Source of the DNA: Desulfobacteraceae bacterium
GTDB lineage: Bacteria > Desulfobacterota > Desulfobacteria > Desulfobacterales > Desulfolunaceae
Assembly (NCBI GenBank): GCA_013619155.1
Contig: JABXKT010000004.1
Coordinates: 1-61,440, forward strand
Length of the DNA stretch: 61,440 bases
Reading direction: 5' to 3'
The notes below the pieces were generated by a model. That model had not been told where the DNA came from and did not search any database. It worked only from the letters and a program-made list of their open reading frames with translations. How positions within the stretch are numbered: position 1 is the first letter of the stretch; each line of letters starts with the position of its first letter. This document shows positions 43,915 through 54,300 of this stretch, piece after piece. The translations under genes and the position numbers were made by a program.

Positions 43915-45837
43915 TTAGGGCAACCTGTACTTACCCTTACTGTAGCTCCATGATGCCCACTGGGCATGGGCCAGCGCCTTCTCCTCGAGAAGAGGATCCA
44001 GGGCCTCCTCCATGAGCTGAATCCCATCATAGCGGAACTGACGATGTACCTTCCCCGGCTGCAGCACCACCACATGCTCCCCTTCCATATACGCCTGATT
44101 TTTATAGAACTGCATCACGGCACGGCCGACAAGCCCCTCAGGCATATTCAAGAGATCCCTGCCAATCATGGGCGTCTTACCTGACACCCCGATGAGGGAG
44201 AGAAGGGTGGGTGGCAAATCGGCTTGGCTGGCCAGGGCCCCATAGACAGAAGGCGTCACCCCCGGTCCAATAATGAGGGCGGGAATCCGGAAGCGCTCGA
44301 TGGGTACCAGGCTATTTCCGTAGACCCGGGAGTTATGATCCGCCACCACGAGGAAAAGGGTACGGTCCCAATACCGACTCGCCTTGGCCATCTCAAAAAA
44401 ACGACCCAGGGCATAGTCGGCATATTTCACGGCGTTGTTCACCGTGGCTTTGGGTGCTTCATAGAGATCGATGGCCCCATCCGGAAACTCGAAAGGGGAG
44501 TGGTTGCTGGAGCTAAAGACCAGGGTAAATGAGGGGGTCTCCCCATCGGCGGAGAGCACCTCATGGGCCTTGGTAAAGAGATCCTCATCCGAGACACCCC
44601 AGGAGCCCTTGAAACGATAGGTCTTATAATCTTTCTCCTCAATCACCTCGTCGAAACCATTGCCCAGGAAAAAACTCTTCATATTATCGAAGTTGGCAGT
44701 CCCCCCGTAGACAAATCGCGTCTTATACCCCTTGGTCTTTAAAAAAGAGGCGAGGGAGAAAAAATTGGTCTGGGACTTCCCCAGCTTCACCACACTGCGA
44801 CCCGGGGTGGGGAAAAAGCCCGTGGTCACCGCCTCTATGCCACGCACAGAGCGGGTCCCTGTGGCATAGAGGCGGTCAAAGAAGAGCCCCTCTTCGGCCA
44901 GGGCATCCAGATGAGGCGTCAGGGGGAGCCCCCCCATCCGCCCCACAAACTCGGCGCCCAGACTCTCCTCCAGTAGAATCACTAGGTTGAGGGGTTCCGT
45001 CCTCTCAAGGCCGGTGGTAAGCTCATGGGCCGTCGGGATGGCCTCATCCCCGAAATCTCCCACATTCCCAGTGGCACTCTCCCGTACAAGCTGAAGCATG
45101 CGAGAGACGGGCATCTTTCCGTAAATATCGGAGGCATCGGTCTCATAACTCATGCCATAGATGGCGTAAAAAAGAGCATAGCCCGAAGAGAGGCTGAGGC
45201 TGTTGAGAAGATGGTCCGTACTGAAGGCCACCGTACTGGGATTGGCCGGACGATGCCCCAGGGAAGAGCGCGCCCCAGCCACCACAAGAAGGGCCACCAG
45301 TGGCGTCACGAGGAGGCGGGAGAGGAGCCCCCAGGAGGAGCGGGAACGGCACATCTCGGGATAGATACGACGCACAAAAAAGAGAATGCCCCCGAGGGCA
45401 ACGAACCCAAAGAGGAGTTCGGCCTTATAACCGGTCACCAGCATGGTGACAATCTCTTTGGGGTACCCCAGATACTCCACGAAGAGACGATTTGGCCGCG
45501 TATCATATTCAGAAATAAAAAAAGGGGTGGCCGCCTCCATGAAGAAGAGAAAGCAAAGGCTCGCCGACAGCCAGACGGACGAGAAAAAACGCCACAGGGC
45601 ATGGGTCCTTACAAACCCGTTTAAAAAAGGGGCCAACACCACGGGAAGGGCCACCAGATAAGAGATCATCACGAGGTCCATCCGAAGCCCCGATACCAGG
45701 ATACGAAGGGCAACGCCCGCCGTCCCCACACGCTCCCACTGCCAGAGTACCAGCCCCAATCGGCACACTGTCAGCATCAAGGCGGCATGAATCACAAACC
45801 CCCACACCGCCCTCCATGGATCTCCTTTTAAAAACAT
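43915..45837 (-). CDS. LTA-synthase family sulfatase-type membrane protein
   Basis: A ~640-residue protein. The N-terminal third has about five transmembrane helices, and the C-terminal ~380 residues are an alkaline-phosphatase/sulfatase domain of the LtaS/phosphoglycerol transferase type: EESLGAEFVGRM (metal Glu), YATGTRSVRGIEAV (nucleophile Thr), VVADHNSRVYG (Asp/His). It probably transfers a phosphoglycerol or phosphoethanolamine group to an envelope glycan. The start is uncertain: ATG 45837 (MFLKGDPW) follows a purine-rich GAAAGGGGG, while the longer frame to 45906 has no ribosome-binding site and its extra residues look repeat-derived. Confidence 0.8.
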   Translation of the reverse strand: MFLKGDPWRAVWGFVIHAALMLTVCRLGLVLWQWERVGTAGVALRILVSGLRMDLVMISYLVALPVVLAPFLNGFVRTHALWRFFSSVWLSASLCFLFFMEAATPFFISEYDTRPNRLFVEYLGYPKEIVTMLVTGYKAELLFGFVALGGILFFVRRIYPEMCRSRSSWGLLSRLLVTPLVALLVVAGARSSLGHRPANPSTVAFSTDHLLNSLSLSSGYALFYAIYGMSYETDASDIYGKMPVSRMLQLVRESATGNVGDFGDEAIPTAHELTTGLERTEPLNLVILLEESLGAEFVGRMGGLPLTPHLDALAEEGLFFDRLYATGTRSVRGIEAVTTGFFPTPGRSVVKLGKSQTNFFSLASFLKTKGYKTRFVYGGTANFDNMKSFFLGNGFDEVIEEKDYKTYRFKGSWGVSDEDLFTKAHEVLSADGETPSFTLVFSSSNHSPFEFPDGAIDLYEAPKATVNNAVKYADYALGRFFEMAKASRYWDRTLFLVVADHNSRVYGNSLVPIERFRIPALIIGPGVTPSVYGALASQADLPPTLLSLIGVSGKTPMIGRDLLNMPEGLVGRAVMQFYKNQAYMEGEHVVVLQPGKVHRQFRYDGIQLMEEALDPLLEEKALAHAQWASWSYSKGKYRLP

Positions 45838-46338
45838 GCCCCCTTTCGAAAGAGGTGAATTCCCACACGTACCGACCGCCCCACTCTCCACGCACGTCTC
45901 CATCATAATAACAACCCAAAGCCTTAAATACTTTCCATTACACCCCTCGGTCTACGTCCGACAGAAGGGACAAGACGCCACCCCTTGACTCACCATAACG
46001 ACTAAAAAAGGGGTGGGAATCCTTACATTGATAAAACCATCCAGGAGTCCCCACTGCCTATGTTGAAAAATAAGGCAGGGGCGGCGCTCATAAAAAGCAC
46101 AGCTCACCAAGGCCACACATCCCGAACTGGCTTTATACACGCTATATTCAAATGGTTCACAGAATTTAGCATACCCGTCCCATCCCAGCAAGCCAAAGAG
46201 AAGCACCGCCCAAAAGAGGCGCTATATACAAGGTATAAAGGGGGGGATAATTATCGCATTTTTGCCTAAATTTCGCATCAAAGCCAATGCGATAGAGGCC
46301 TTTTCTCTCTTAAAAAAGATGCGGGGTCCACCCTCCCA
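45838..46338. other. Gene-free stretch
   Basis: No convincing gene was recognised. The stretch GGGGGGATAATT...TTTTTGCCTAAAT resembles a short segment near 3252-3275, but the match is brief. Confidence 0.4.
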
Positions 46339-46668
46339 TCACCAGGGGAGCTGAACGGGGTAGAGTTCATGGATCAATTCCCGATACGCAGTAGAGCCCT
46401 CATAATAGAATCGAGACAGGACCACCAGGCGCATCCCCGCAGCCACCATGGCGTGAATCGTCTCATCGGAAGAGGCCCCTCGCCTCTCAAGCACATCACG
46501 CTCCAGCGTCAAGCGTTTTTTAAGGGCGATCTTTAATATGGAATCGGGAAGCCGCTGCCACACCGAATAATCGCGGTTAAACCCCTCCATATCCTCTTTA
46601 AGAAGGAACTCTCCCTGCCCCTCCAAATGGGCAATCTCCTGGTTCAGAAATGGCTGCAATCGTCTCAT
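46339..46668 (-). CDS. Hypothetical small helical protein
   Basis: A 109-residue protein that I do not recognise. It is mostly helical (RRLQPFLNQEIAHLEGQGEF, KIALKKRLTLERDVLERRG) and ends with a hydrophobic stretch and EGSTAYRELIHELYP. It has a clear ribosome-binding site (TTAGGAGTAGCG) before ATG 46668, so it is probably real. No signal or membrane helix was seen. Confidence 0.6.
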   Translation of the reverse strand: MRRLQPFLNQEIAHLEGQGEFLLKEDMEGFNRDYSVWQRLPDSILKIALKKRLTLERDVLERRGASSDETIHAMVAAGMRLVVLSRFYYEGSTAYRELIHELYPVQLPW

Positions 46669-47352
46669 CGCTACTCCTAAAAGGGTTTCATCCCATCGAC
46701 CCTTTAAAAAAATTAGTGACTATGGAGAAAATTATACACGGAACACATCTCAATAAAGAGACCGCCACATCACCGACCTGAGTACCTCACAGATACCCGG
46801 ACAAGGAGACCAAAGGGGCCACACGACCCGCATCCAAGTAAAGGGGACCAAAAAAATAGGGACAAAAAAAGGCCGGGGACACGAAAAGGACTCGATGAAT
46901 GGCATTAAAAACGAGCGTAGGAAGGTAAAAATACATGAAATATTTAAAGATTATACGCTATGTCCTCCTCCCTTTCAAGGTACCCAATCCCAAGATATCG
47001 TGATTTTCATTTTATAAAAAAACGGCCCCAAATACCCGGAGGCTGTCTCTCCTGTACCGACAAGACACCTCTGTTCCATGGCGTTTTTTGTGAGACATAT
47101 ATTATATGCCCGCCTCCCACCGACCATGAGACAAAAGACCGATCGATTTTTCCAGCTGATATAAACATCCTATAAAACGCCGGCCCCTATCCAGCCCCTC
47201 CTTTTTTCAACATATGACCTGAAATATCCCCTTCCTTTAAATCTGGCACGTATTTTGAATTATTAGCCATGTAAAGGTCCCGCCCGAAAAATAAGGGCAC
47301 CCCCGTTTTTTTAAAGTTCCCTATTGTAATGAACAGACGCAGGAGAGAGAAT
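46669..47352. other. Gene-free stretch
   Basis: About 680 bp with no convincing gene. A purine-rich tract (AAAGGGGACCAAAAAAATAG and nearby GGGACAAAAAAAGG) lies around 46850-46870. Confidence 0.5.
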
Positions 47353-47562
47353 GTGAAAACATGTGACCATAATATAAAAACAACCCTCGAGCTGGTTGAA
47401 TACATGATCAAACTTGCAGAAAGAGGGGATATCGACCGGGAAGACAGTGGCTGTGGTATTCTTTACGGCATATTACGAGATGCCGCCTACAAGATTAAGC
47501 AGGTCGCCGAGGTGGAACGTGAAGCCCATATCCGAAAAGGATGGTGGGAGGAGAGGCCTTAG
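47353..47562 (+). CDS. Small conserved hypothetical protein
   Basis: A 69-residue protein, basic and acidic with three Cys-containing or Gly-rich points (KTCDHNIKTTLELVEYMI, REDSGCGILYGILRD). The GTG at 47353 is chosen because AGGAGAGAGAAT lies directly upstream; the ATG at 47329 has no ribosome-binding site. The helix-loop pattern suggests a small regulatory or structural protein. Function unknown. Confidence 0.55.
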   Translation: MKTCDHNIKTTLELVEYMIKLAERGDIDREDSGCGILYGILRDAAYKIKQVAEVEREAHIRKGWWEERP

Positions 47563-47771
47563 AATCCACTCCCCACACCTTTTTCATCCCCCCCTTTTCT
47601 CTCGGTGGGAACCACAGGTAAAGATACGCTTCACTGGAAAAATCGCATGCCCTCGCATGGATATACCCATCCATAGTGTCTGGTGATCACGGTATATCCA
47701 GCCCCCTCTCCATGAGATCCCCATATCTCTGCCAGGGGAGGACGGGCATTTATATGGCCAAGGACAGAACA

Positions 47772-47969
47772 ATGACTATAGAAAAAAGCATTCGTGCCAT
47801 CGCCGGAACCTTCATACTCCTAAGCCTTGCCCTGGGATACCTCCAAAGCCCATGGTGGCACCTATTCACGGCATTTGTGGGTATCAATTTACTTCAATCC
47901 GCCATCACAGGATTCTGCCCCATGGAGATTCTCCTGACAAAGCTCGGTCTCAAAAAAGGGGGCGCATAG
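47772..47969 (+). CDS. DUF2892-family inner membrane protein (YgaP-like)
   Basis: A 65-residue protein with two predicted helices (AGTFILLSLALGYL, LFTAFVGINLLQSAITGFCP). The central GINLLQSAITGFCPME is characteristic of the DUF2892/YgaP transmembrane domain, often linked to rhodanese domains but alone here. AAGGACAGAACA precedes the ATG. The single Cys lies in the second helix. Confidence 0.75.
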   Translation: MTIEKSIRAIAGTFILLSLALGYLQSPWWHLFTAFVGINLLQSAITGFCPMEILLTKLGLKKGGA

Positions 47970-48086
47970 ACCCCTTGCCCGGTGTGGAAGTGCTCTCGCC
48001 GGCACCGGGCCAGTCGTCGACGTCCCTCCCCTAAAGTGATCGTAACGAATAATATTTCCCCCACCGATTAAGGAGCCTGGGTGCCC

Positions 48087-49490
48087 ATGAACCGACGCAC
48101 CACCTCGCATCTGCCCCCTCTTGTGATGATGATAACGGCACTCATCCTACTTTCGGCCTTCACACCCCCGGCCACTGCGGCCCGACTCACCCTGCCCGGG
48201 GCGGTGGAGGCTGCCCTCAAAAAAAGTCCAGATATCCAATCGGCCCGGGAAGCCATCTCCCTGGCCACCAGTCAGATCGATACAGCCCGCGCCATCTGGT
48301 GGCCAAAAATCGCCATCTATGCCGAGGCACTACGGGCCGATGCCCCATCCCTGGCCCTTTTTAAAACCATCGATCAGCGCCTCCTGGAACCCGGTACCGA
48401 TTTCAACAATCCCGGCATTATCGACAATATTGAAGGGGGCCTTACCGCAGAGATCTTTTTATACAATGCGGGCCGAAACCATTTAAAGTTAGCGGCCGCC
48501 CACTCCACCCTCGAGGTCACTAAGGCCCGGCAGCGCAAGACTCAACACCGACTCACCGCCCAGGTGATTGATATCTGGTACGACATCCTCTCATCCCGAA
48601 AGTTCATCCATATCGCCGAAGAGTCCTTGCAAACCGTCACCGCCCAGTTAGCGTCCACGACCATACGCTACAAAGGGGGCAGCGTCCTGAGATCCGACCT
48701 TCTCTCCCTTAAGGTACGCCTTGCCGAGGCTGAGGAGCAGCTCCTGGCCAGCAAAAACCGGCTCTCCCTCTCGAAGGCGGCCCTCTTCACCCTCCTGGGA
48801 GAAGACCCCGATACGACCGACCCCTTGAGCCCTGAAGACCCCTTTCCGGGAGGCACCCCGCCCCCGTACCCCGAAGGGCTTGCCCATGCCCTCTCCCACC
48901 GATGTGAAATCGAGGAGAGCCGGGCCCTCATCGCCCATGCCGACACGGGAATTCACACCGCCCAAAGCGGGCACCGCCCCATCGTCACCTTAGGTGGGCG
49001 CGTCTACGCCAATGATAACAGCCTCGATCATCAGATAAAACGGGCCAACTGGTCCATGGCCCTGCGTATGGATCTGCCCCTCTTCTCCGGCTTCTCCGTG
49101 GATGCCGAGACCCGTGCGGCCCGGGCTCATAAGCGCACCACCGAAGCGCTTCGTCAAAAAATTCGCCTCCAGATCCGATGGGAGGTTAAAAACGCCTACC
49201 TTCGCCATGACGAGGCGATCAAGCGGGTACACGTCGCCCAAAAAGCCGTCGCCCTCGGCGAAGAGTCCCTCTCCCTCGTGAAAAAACAGGTCGAGGGAGG
49301 CTCGGCCACCGTCACCCGGTACCTGGAGGCAGAGTTGGATAGAAACAGCGCCCGCATCCGGGAGACGAGTGCCTACTACGAGATGAAAAAGTCCCTGGCC
49401 GCTATTTTTCGGACCACGGCCACCTCCGACAATGGACCCGGCACCCTCTTTGCCCTCTGCCCCCCACCCATCCGACACCGGGAGAACTAA
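48087..49490 (+). CDS. TolC-family outer membrane efflux protein
   Basis: A ~467-residue outer-membrane factor. The signal peptide spans MNRRTTSHLPPLVMMITAL and onward (cleavage near ATAA). The long helical hairpins (EAALKKSPDIQSAREAISLA, HSTLEVTKARQRKTQHRL) and the LPLFSGFSVDAETRAARA segment are TolC-like. ATG 48087 is preferred over GTG 48081 because of the AAGGAGCC spacing. It forms the first gene of a tripartite pump with the MFP gene 6 bp downstream. Confidence 0.88.
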   Translation: MNRRTTSHLPPLVMMITALILLSAFTPPATAARLTLPGAVEAALKKSPDIQSAREAISLATSQIDTARAIWWPKIAIYAEALRADAPSLALFKTIDQRLLEPGTDFNNPGIIDNIEGGLTAEIFLYNAGRNHLKLAAAHSTLEVTKARQRKTQHRLTAQVIDIWYDILSSRKFIHIAEESLQTVTAQLASTTIRYKGGSVLRSDLLSLKVRLAEAEEQLLASKNRLSLSKAALFTLLGEDPDTTDPLSPEDPFPGGTPPPYPEGLAHALSHRCEIEESRALIAHADTGIHTAQSGHRPIVTLGGRVYANDNSLDHQIKRANWSMALRMDLPLFSGFSVDAETRAARAHKRTTEALRQKIRLQIRWEVKNAYLRHDEAIKRVHVAQKAVALGEESLSLVKKQVEGGSATVTRYLEAELDRNSARIRETSAYYEMKKSLAAIFRTTATSDNGPGTLFALCPPPIRHREN

Positions 49491-49496
49491 ATCATC

Positions 49497-50609
49497 ATGA
49501 GAGCCCTCCGCCTTACCATAATCAGCCTCATGGCCGCCCTCATCCTCACCGCATGCGGCGATGAGATCGGCCCGGCCACACCGGTGACCCCTCCCCCTGG
49601 GACCCCAAGCCCTGACACACAGATCACGACCCAACTCACCCCCGTGATCCAAACCCATCAGGCCGTGGGCACCATCCGACCGGAAACCGAGACTCGTATC
49701 GAAGCCCAGGTCACGGCCCAGATCCGTGAAATAACGGTAAGCTCGGGCACCGCGGTGACCAAAGGGGAGCTCCTCATCCGCCTCGACGACCGGCAATTCG
49801 TCTCCAAGCTCCACCAGGCACGAGAGGGAGAACACGCCGCCGTGGCCGCTAAAAAACAAGCGGTACAGGGCCTTCTGGCCGCCAGGGCCCGATTCGACCA
49901 GGCAAAATCGGCCTTTAAACGCATCCAAAAATACCATGACGAAGGGGCCGCCACCGATCAGCAACGGGAAGAGGCCAGGGCCCGATACCTCACCGCCCAG
50001 GCCGATGTCAGCCGGGCCGAACAAGCCCTGGCCGCCGCGGAAAGCGGCATCCGTAATGCCAGCGAAGTTGTGAAAGAGGCCACCATCGCCCTGGGCTACA
50101 CCGAACTGAAAGCGCCGGAAAGCGGGGAGGTGCTGAAGAAGATGGCCGAACCCGGAGACCTCGCCCTCCCCGGCAAACCCCTCATGATCCTTCGCACCAG
50201 CCGCCGGCTGATATTGGAAGCCTATGTCCGGGAGGGGCTCATCGGCACCATTCATCCCGGAGAGACCCTTCACGTGGAGTTAAAATCCCTGGGCCAGACC
50301 CTACCCGCCCACATCAAAGAGATCGTCCCCTACGCCGATCCCCAGACCCGCACCTTCCTCGTCAAGGCCACCCTCCCCTTTGTGGAGGGTCTCTATCCGG
50401 GCATGTACGGAAAACTGCTCATCCCCTTGACCACCCTAAACGTCATCACCCTACCCACCCAAGCCATCCAGCACGTCGGCCAGCTGGAGTTGGTATGGGT
50501 CAAGGAGGGAGAGACGTGGCAGCGCCGCTACATACGTACCGGCAATCTTAAGGGGGACACGGTGGAGATCCTCTCCGGTCTGAAGCCCGGAGAGACCGTG
50601 GGGTACTAA
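49497..50609 (+). CDS. RND efflux periplasmic adaptor (MFP) lipoprotein
   Basis: A 370-residue HlyD/AcrA-family adaptor. The N-terminal signal ends at LTAC (lipobox), so it is likely anchored to the inner membrane. It has a lipoyl-like half (RIEAQVTAQIREITVSSGTAV), a long coiled-coil hairpin, and a second lipoyl half (YTELKAPESGEVLKKMAEPG). It bridges the RND pump and the TolC-like channel. It starts 6 bp after the outer-membrane gene; the pump gene is separated by a ~790-bp repeat block. Confidence 0.9.
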   Translation: MRALRLTIISLMAALILTACGDEIGPATPVTPPPGTPSPDTQITTQLTPVIQTHQAVGTIRPETETRIEAQVTAQIREITVSSGTAVTKGELLIRLDDRQFVSKLHQAREGEHAAVAAKKQAVQGLLAARARFDQAKSAFKRIQKYHDEGAATDQQREEARARYLTAQADVSRAEQALAAAESGIRNASEVVKEATIALGYTELKAPESGEVLKKMAEPGDLALPGKPLMILRTSRRLILEAYVREGLIGTIHPGETLHVELKSLGQTLPAHIKEIVPYADPQTRTFLVKATLPFVEGLYPGMYGKLLIPLTTLNVITLPTQAIQHVGQLELVWVKEGETWQRRYIRTGNLKGDTVEILSGLKPGETVGY

Positions 50610-50619
50610 AAAAACCGTC

Positions 50620-51350
50620 TATGGAAAAATGCCTCCGGCAGCCAGGGGATGATCCCCTGGACCCCAGGATGCGAATGATCTCACCCCGATTCTCGGGGTG
50701 AGATCATTCGCGGAGATTTTTATACATTTAATCGTCACTATTCATCCAACTGGGAAAAATAGGCCTTCGGCAGCTATGGCATTTTTTGACGAAGTGGCTT
50801 CGCTACCCTCGCCTCGAAAGTTTGTTTGGCAACCTTTTGTAAAAGGTTGGCTCCCGGCAGGGCTACCGGAGGCAAACTTTAACCGCATGACCTTCTATGG
50901 TTAAAGTGACCAGAAAAAGGGCCTCCGGCGGCCAGGAGATAAATCCCCTGGACCCCAGATTTGTAACGGGGACGGACCAAAGGTCCGTCCCCGTTACAGT
51001 AAAAGTTTGTTTGGCAACCTTTTATAAAAGGTTGGCTCCCGGCAGGGCCGCCGGAGGCTATACTTTAACCGCATGACCTCCGACGGCCAGGAAATACACT
51101 CCCTGGACCCCAGATTTGTGACCATGACGGGCCTTTAGCCCGTCATGGTCACGATAAAAATCTATATGGGAACCTTTTCAGTAGGACCAACCGGGGCAGA
51201 TTTAACCCCGCTGCCTTCTATGGTCAAAGTAACCAAGAAACAGGCTGGCGGATTTCATAAGAATACCGCTGTGATTTGTCCCGAGGAACGAGGGGCAAAG
51301 CGCAGCGGTCACTTGCTTTCGAGGTGGCTCACCTCGCTGCCGGAGGCTTT
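50620..51350 (+). repeat. Modular interspersed repeat cluster, copy 9
   Basis: A with B-type hairpin GCGAATGATCTCACCCCG/CGGGGTGAGATCATTCGC (50671-50711), C (to ~50870), lead and A, perfect B hairpin 50963-50997 (GTAACGGGGACGGACC/GGTCCGTCCCCGTTAC), C, a third A, B hairpin 51118-51152 (GTGACCATGACGGGC/GCCCGTCATGGTCAC), lead, and inverted E (~51247-51350). It separates the MFP and RND pump genes. Confidence 0.85.
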
Positions 51351-51397
51351 TTTGGATCTAAACAGTTATCTTTGGATGATTTAATATTTAAGGTGCA

Positions 51398-54300
51398 ATG
51401 ACGATGAGTGATATGGAAACGATAAATGGCGGTATCATCATGGGGGTGGTGAGGCGATGTATCACCTCCCGACTCTCCATCATCATGGTCGTGGCCGCCC
51501 TCCTTCTCGGCATGGCAGCTATCCTCATCACCCCCCGGGAGGAGGAGCCCCAGATCGTCGTCCCCATGGCCGATATCTTCGTTCGGGCGCCCGGAGCCAC
51601 GGCCGAAGAGGTGGAGCAGCTCCTGGCCACCCCTTTAGAACGACTTCTCTGGCAGATCGATGGGGTGGAGCACGTCTACTCCATTGCCAGGCGGGAGATG
51701 GCCGTAGTCACCGTTCGCTTTTTTGTGGGCGAGAACCGGGAAGCCTCCCTTGTCAAACTCTACAATAAGATCCATATGAATATCGATCAGGTCGCCCCCC
51801 TCATCCACGGGTGGGTGGTCAAGCCCGTGGAGATCGATGATGTCCCCATCGTCAACATCGCCCTCTACTCCAAAGACCACGACGATTTTCAGCTAAGACG
51901 GGTGGGAGAGGAGCTGCTGGCACGGCTTGCCGAGGTGAAAAATGTCTCGGGCACCCACCTCGTGGGGGGGCGACGTCGGGAGGTGAGGGTAGAGCTCCTC
52001 CCCGAACGTATGACAGGGCTGGGGATCTCCCTTCTCGAGGTGAGTCGCGCCCTGGCCGCCAGCGATGCATCCATCACCGCCGGAGAGTTCAGCCGGGGAG
52101 ACATCGCCTACACAGTCACCAGCTCCTCTTTCCTCAAAAATATCGACGAGGTCAAGGGCGTCGTGGTGGGGGTGACAAAGGGACGCCCGGTCTATCTAAG
52201 GGATGTGGCCACCATACTGGATGGCCCCGAGGAGCCTCTCACTTACACCCGCTTAGGGTTCTCCTGGCATGCCATCGCATCGCGGGGCCTTAAAGGGGGG
52301 GATGCCTCCATGCCCGCCGTCACCCTGGCCATCGCCAAGAAGAGGGGGACCAACGCCGTCACCGTCTCCCAGGACGTCTTAAAACGCCTGAAGTCCCTGG
52401 AGAAGCGCCTCTTACCCCAGGGCATGCACACCGAAGTGATGCGAAATCAGGGCCAGACCGCCCAGGAGAAGGTCAATGGCCTCTTGAGCTCCCTGGCCTT
52501 TGCCATCGTCTCGGTGGTCATCCTTCTCATGATCGCCCTGGGGTGGCGAGAAGCCCTGGTGGTGGCCGTGGCTGTGCCCATCAGCTTCTCTTTGGCCCTC
52601 TTTGTCAACCACCTCTTCGGCTACACCATCAACCGGGTCACCCTCTTTGCCCTCATCCTCTCCTTGGGGCTCGTGGTGGATGACCCCATCACCAACGTGG
52701 AGAACATCCAGCGCCATATGGCCACCGGCACACGAAATGCCATGGACGCGGCCCTCTTTGCCGTAAAAGAAGTCCTCTCACCGGTCATCATGAGCACCCT
52801 CTCCATCATCATCTGCTTTACCCCCCTCTTCTTTATCACCGGCATGATGGGCCCTTACATGGCCCCCATGGCCATCAACGTGCCCTTAACGGTCACCTTC
52901 TCCACCTTGTGCGCCCTCACCGTCGTGCCGTGGATGACCTACCTCCTCCTGAAAGGCGGAAAGGGCACCATAAAAAAAGGGATCGAAACCAGGGGGAAAA
53001 AACCCGATACCCTCATTATCCGAGGCTACAAAGGGGTGGTAGGCTTCTTTCTCGCCGCCTCTAAGAGGCGTAAAGCCCTGGCCATAAGCGTCATACTCCT
53101 CTTTATCGGCTCCGCCCTCCTGGCCGTCATGGGCCTCGTCCCCTTAAAGCTCTTGCCCTTTGACAATAAAAACGAGTTTCAGCTGATCTTAGATATGCCC
53201 CAGGGCACCACCTTAGAGACCACCGATGCCGTAGTCAGGCGCTTTGAGGCCTATCTGAAAAGAGTCCCCGAAGTCACCAGTATCGCCTCTACGACTGGCA
53301 CCGCCTCCCCCATGGATTTTAACGGCATGGTCCGTCACCACTATCTGAGACAGGGGAGTCACCTGGCCGATATCCGTGTGAACCTGGCCCCCAAGGCCCA
53401 GCGCACCATGCAGAGCCATGCCATCGTCCTTCGGCTTCGTAGGGACTTAGAAGCCATGGCCATGACCTGGGGAGCCGCCCTTAAAATTGTGGAGGTCCCC
53501 CCGGGCCCCCCTGTGCTCTCTACCATCGTGGCCGAAATCTACGGCACCCCGGAGACCCCCTATGCGGCCCTTATAGAGGCCGCAGACCGAGTGAGCGATG
53601 CCATGGCCGATGAGGCCTTTGTCACCGATATCGACACCACCGCCGAGGCCCCCCACGCTCGTGTGGAGGTGGCGGTGGACCGCGAGAAGGCGGCCCTCCA
53701 CGGCGTGGCCACCCAGACCATCATCGAGACCCTGGCGGCCGCATCGAAAGGCATCCTGGCCGCTCAACTCCACACCAAAGGAGAGCGCACCCCCTTAAAC
53801 ATCCGGGTCACCCTGCCCGTGGCTCAACGCTCGGGCATCACCACCCTGGGGAATATTCCGGTAAAAGCGGCCGATGGCAGCATGGTCCCCTTAGCGGAGA
53901 TCACCACCCTCCATGCCGTGGATGAGGATCAGCCCATCTATCACAAAAATCTCAAGCGGGTGGTCTTTGTCACCGCCGAGATGGCGGGACGCGCACCGGC
54001 GGAGGCGATCCTCTCCCTTCAATCCACGCTAAAAAATACCGCTTTCGCTCGAGGTATCGACATCGAATGGGCCGGCGAAGGGGAGTGGCAGATCACCCTG
54101 CGCGTCTTCAGAGACATGGGTATCGCCTTTGCCGCGGCCCTTGTCGGCATCTACATCCTTTTGATCATCCAGTCCGGCTCCTTCTCCATGCCCGCCCTCA
54201 TCATGATGGCCATTCCCCTAACCATCTTAGGCATCATGCCCGGCTTCTTTATCTTAAACCTTCTCTCCGGTCCACCGATCGGGGGCCACCCCAACCCCGT

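Noticed and set aside
45952..46206. An 84-codon leftward frame downstream of the LTA-synthase-like gene
   Set aside because: No ribosome-binding site and an improbable composition; left unannotated.
48990..50273. A 427-codon open frame antisense to the TolC-like and MFP genes
   Set aside because: It is Gly/Asp/Glu-rich with no domain resemblance; it is a shadow frame caused by GC-rich codon use.
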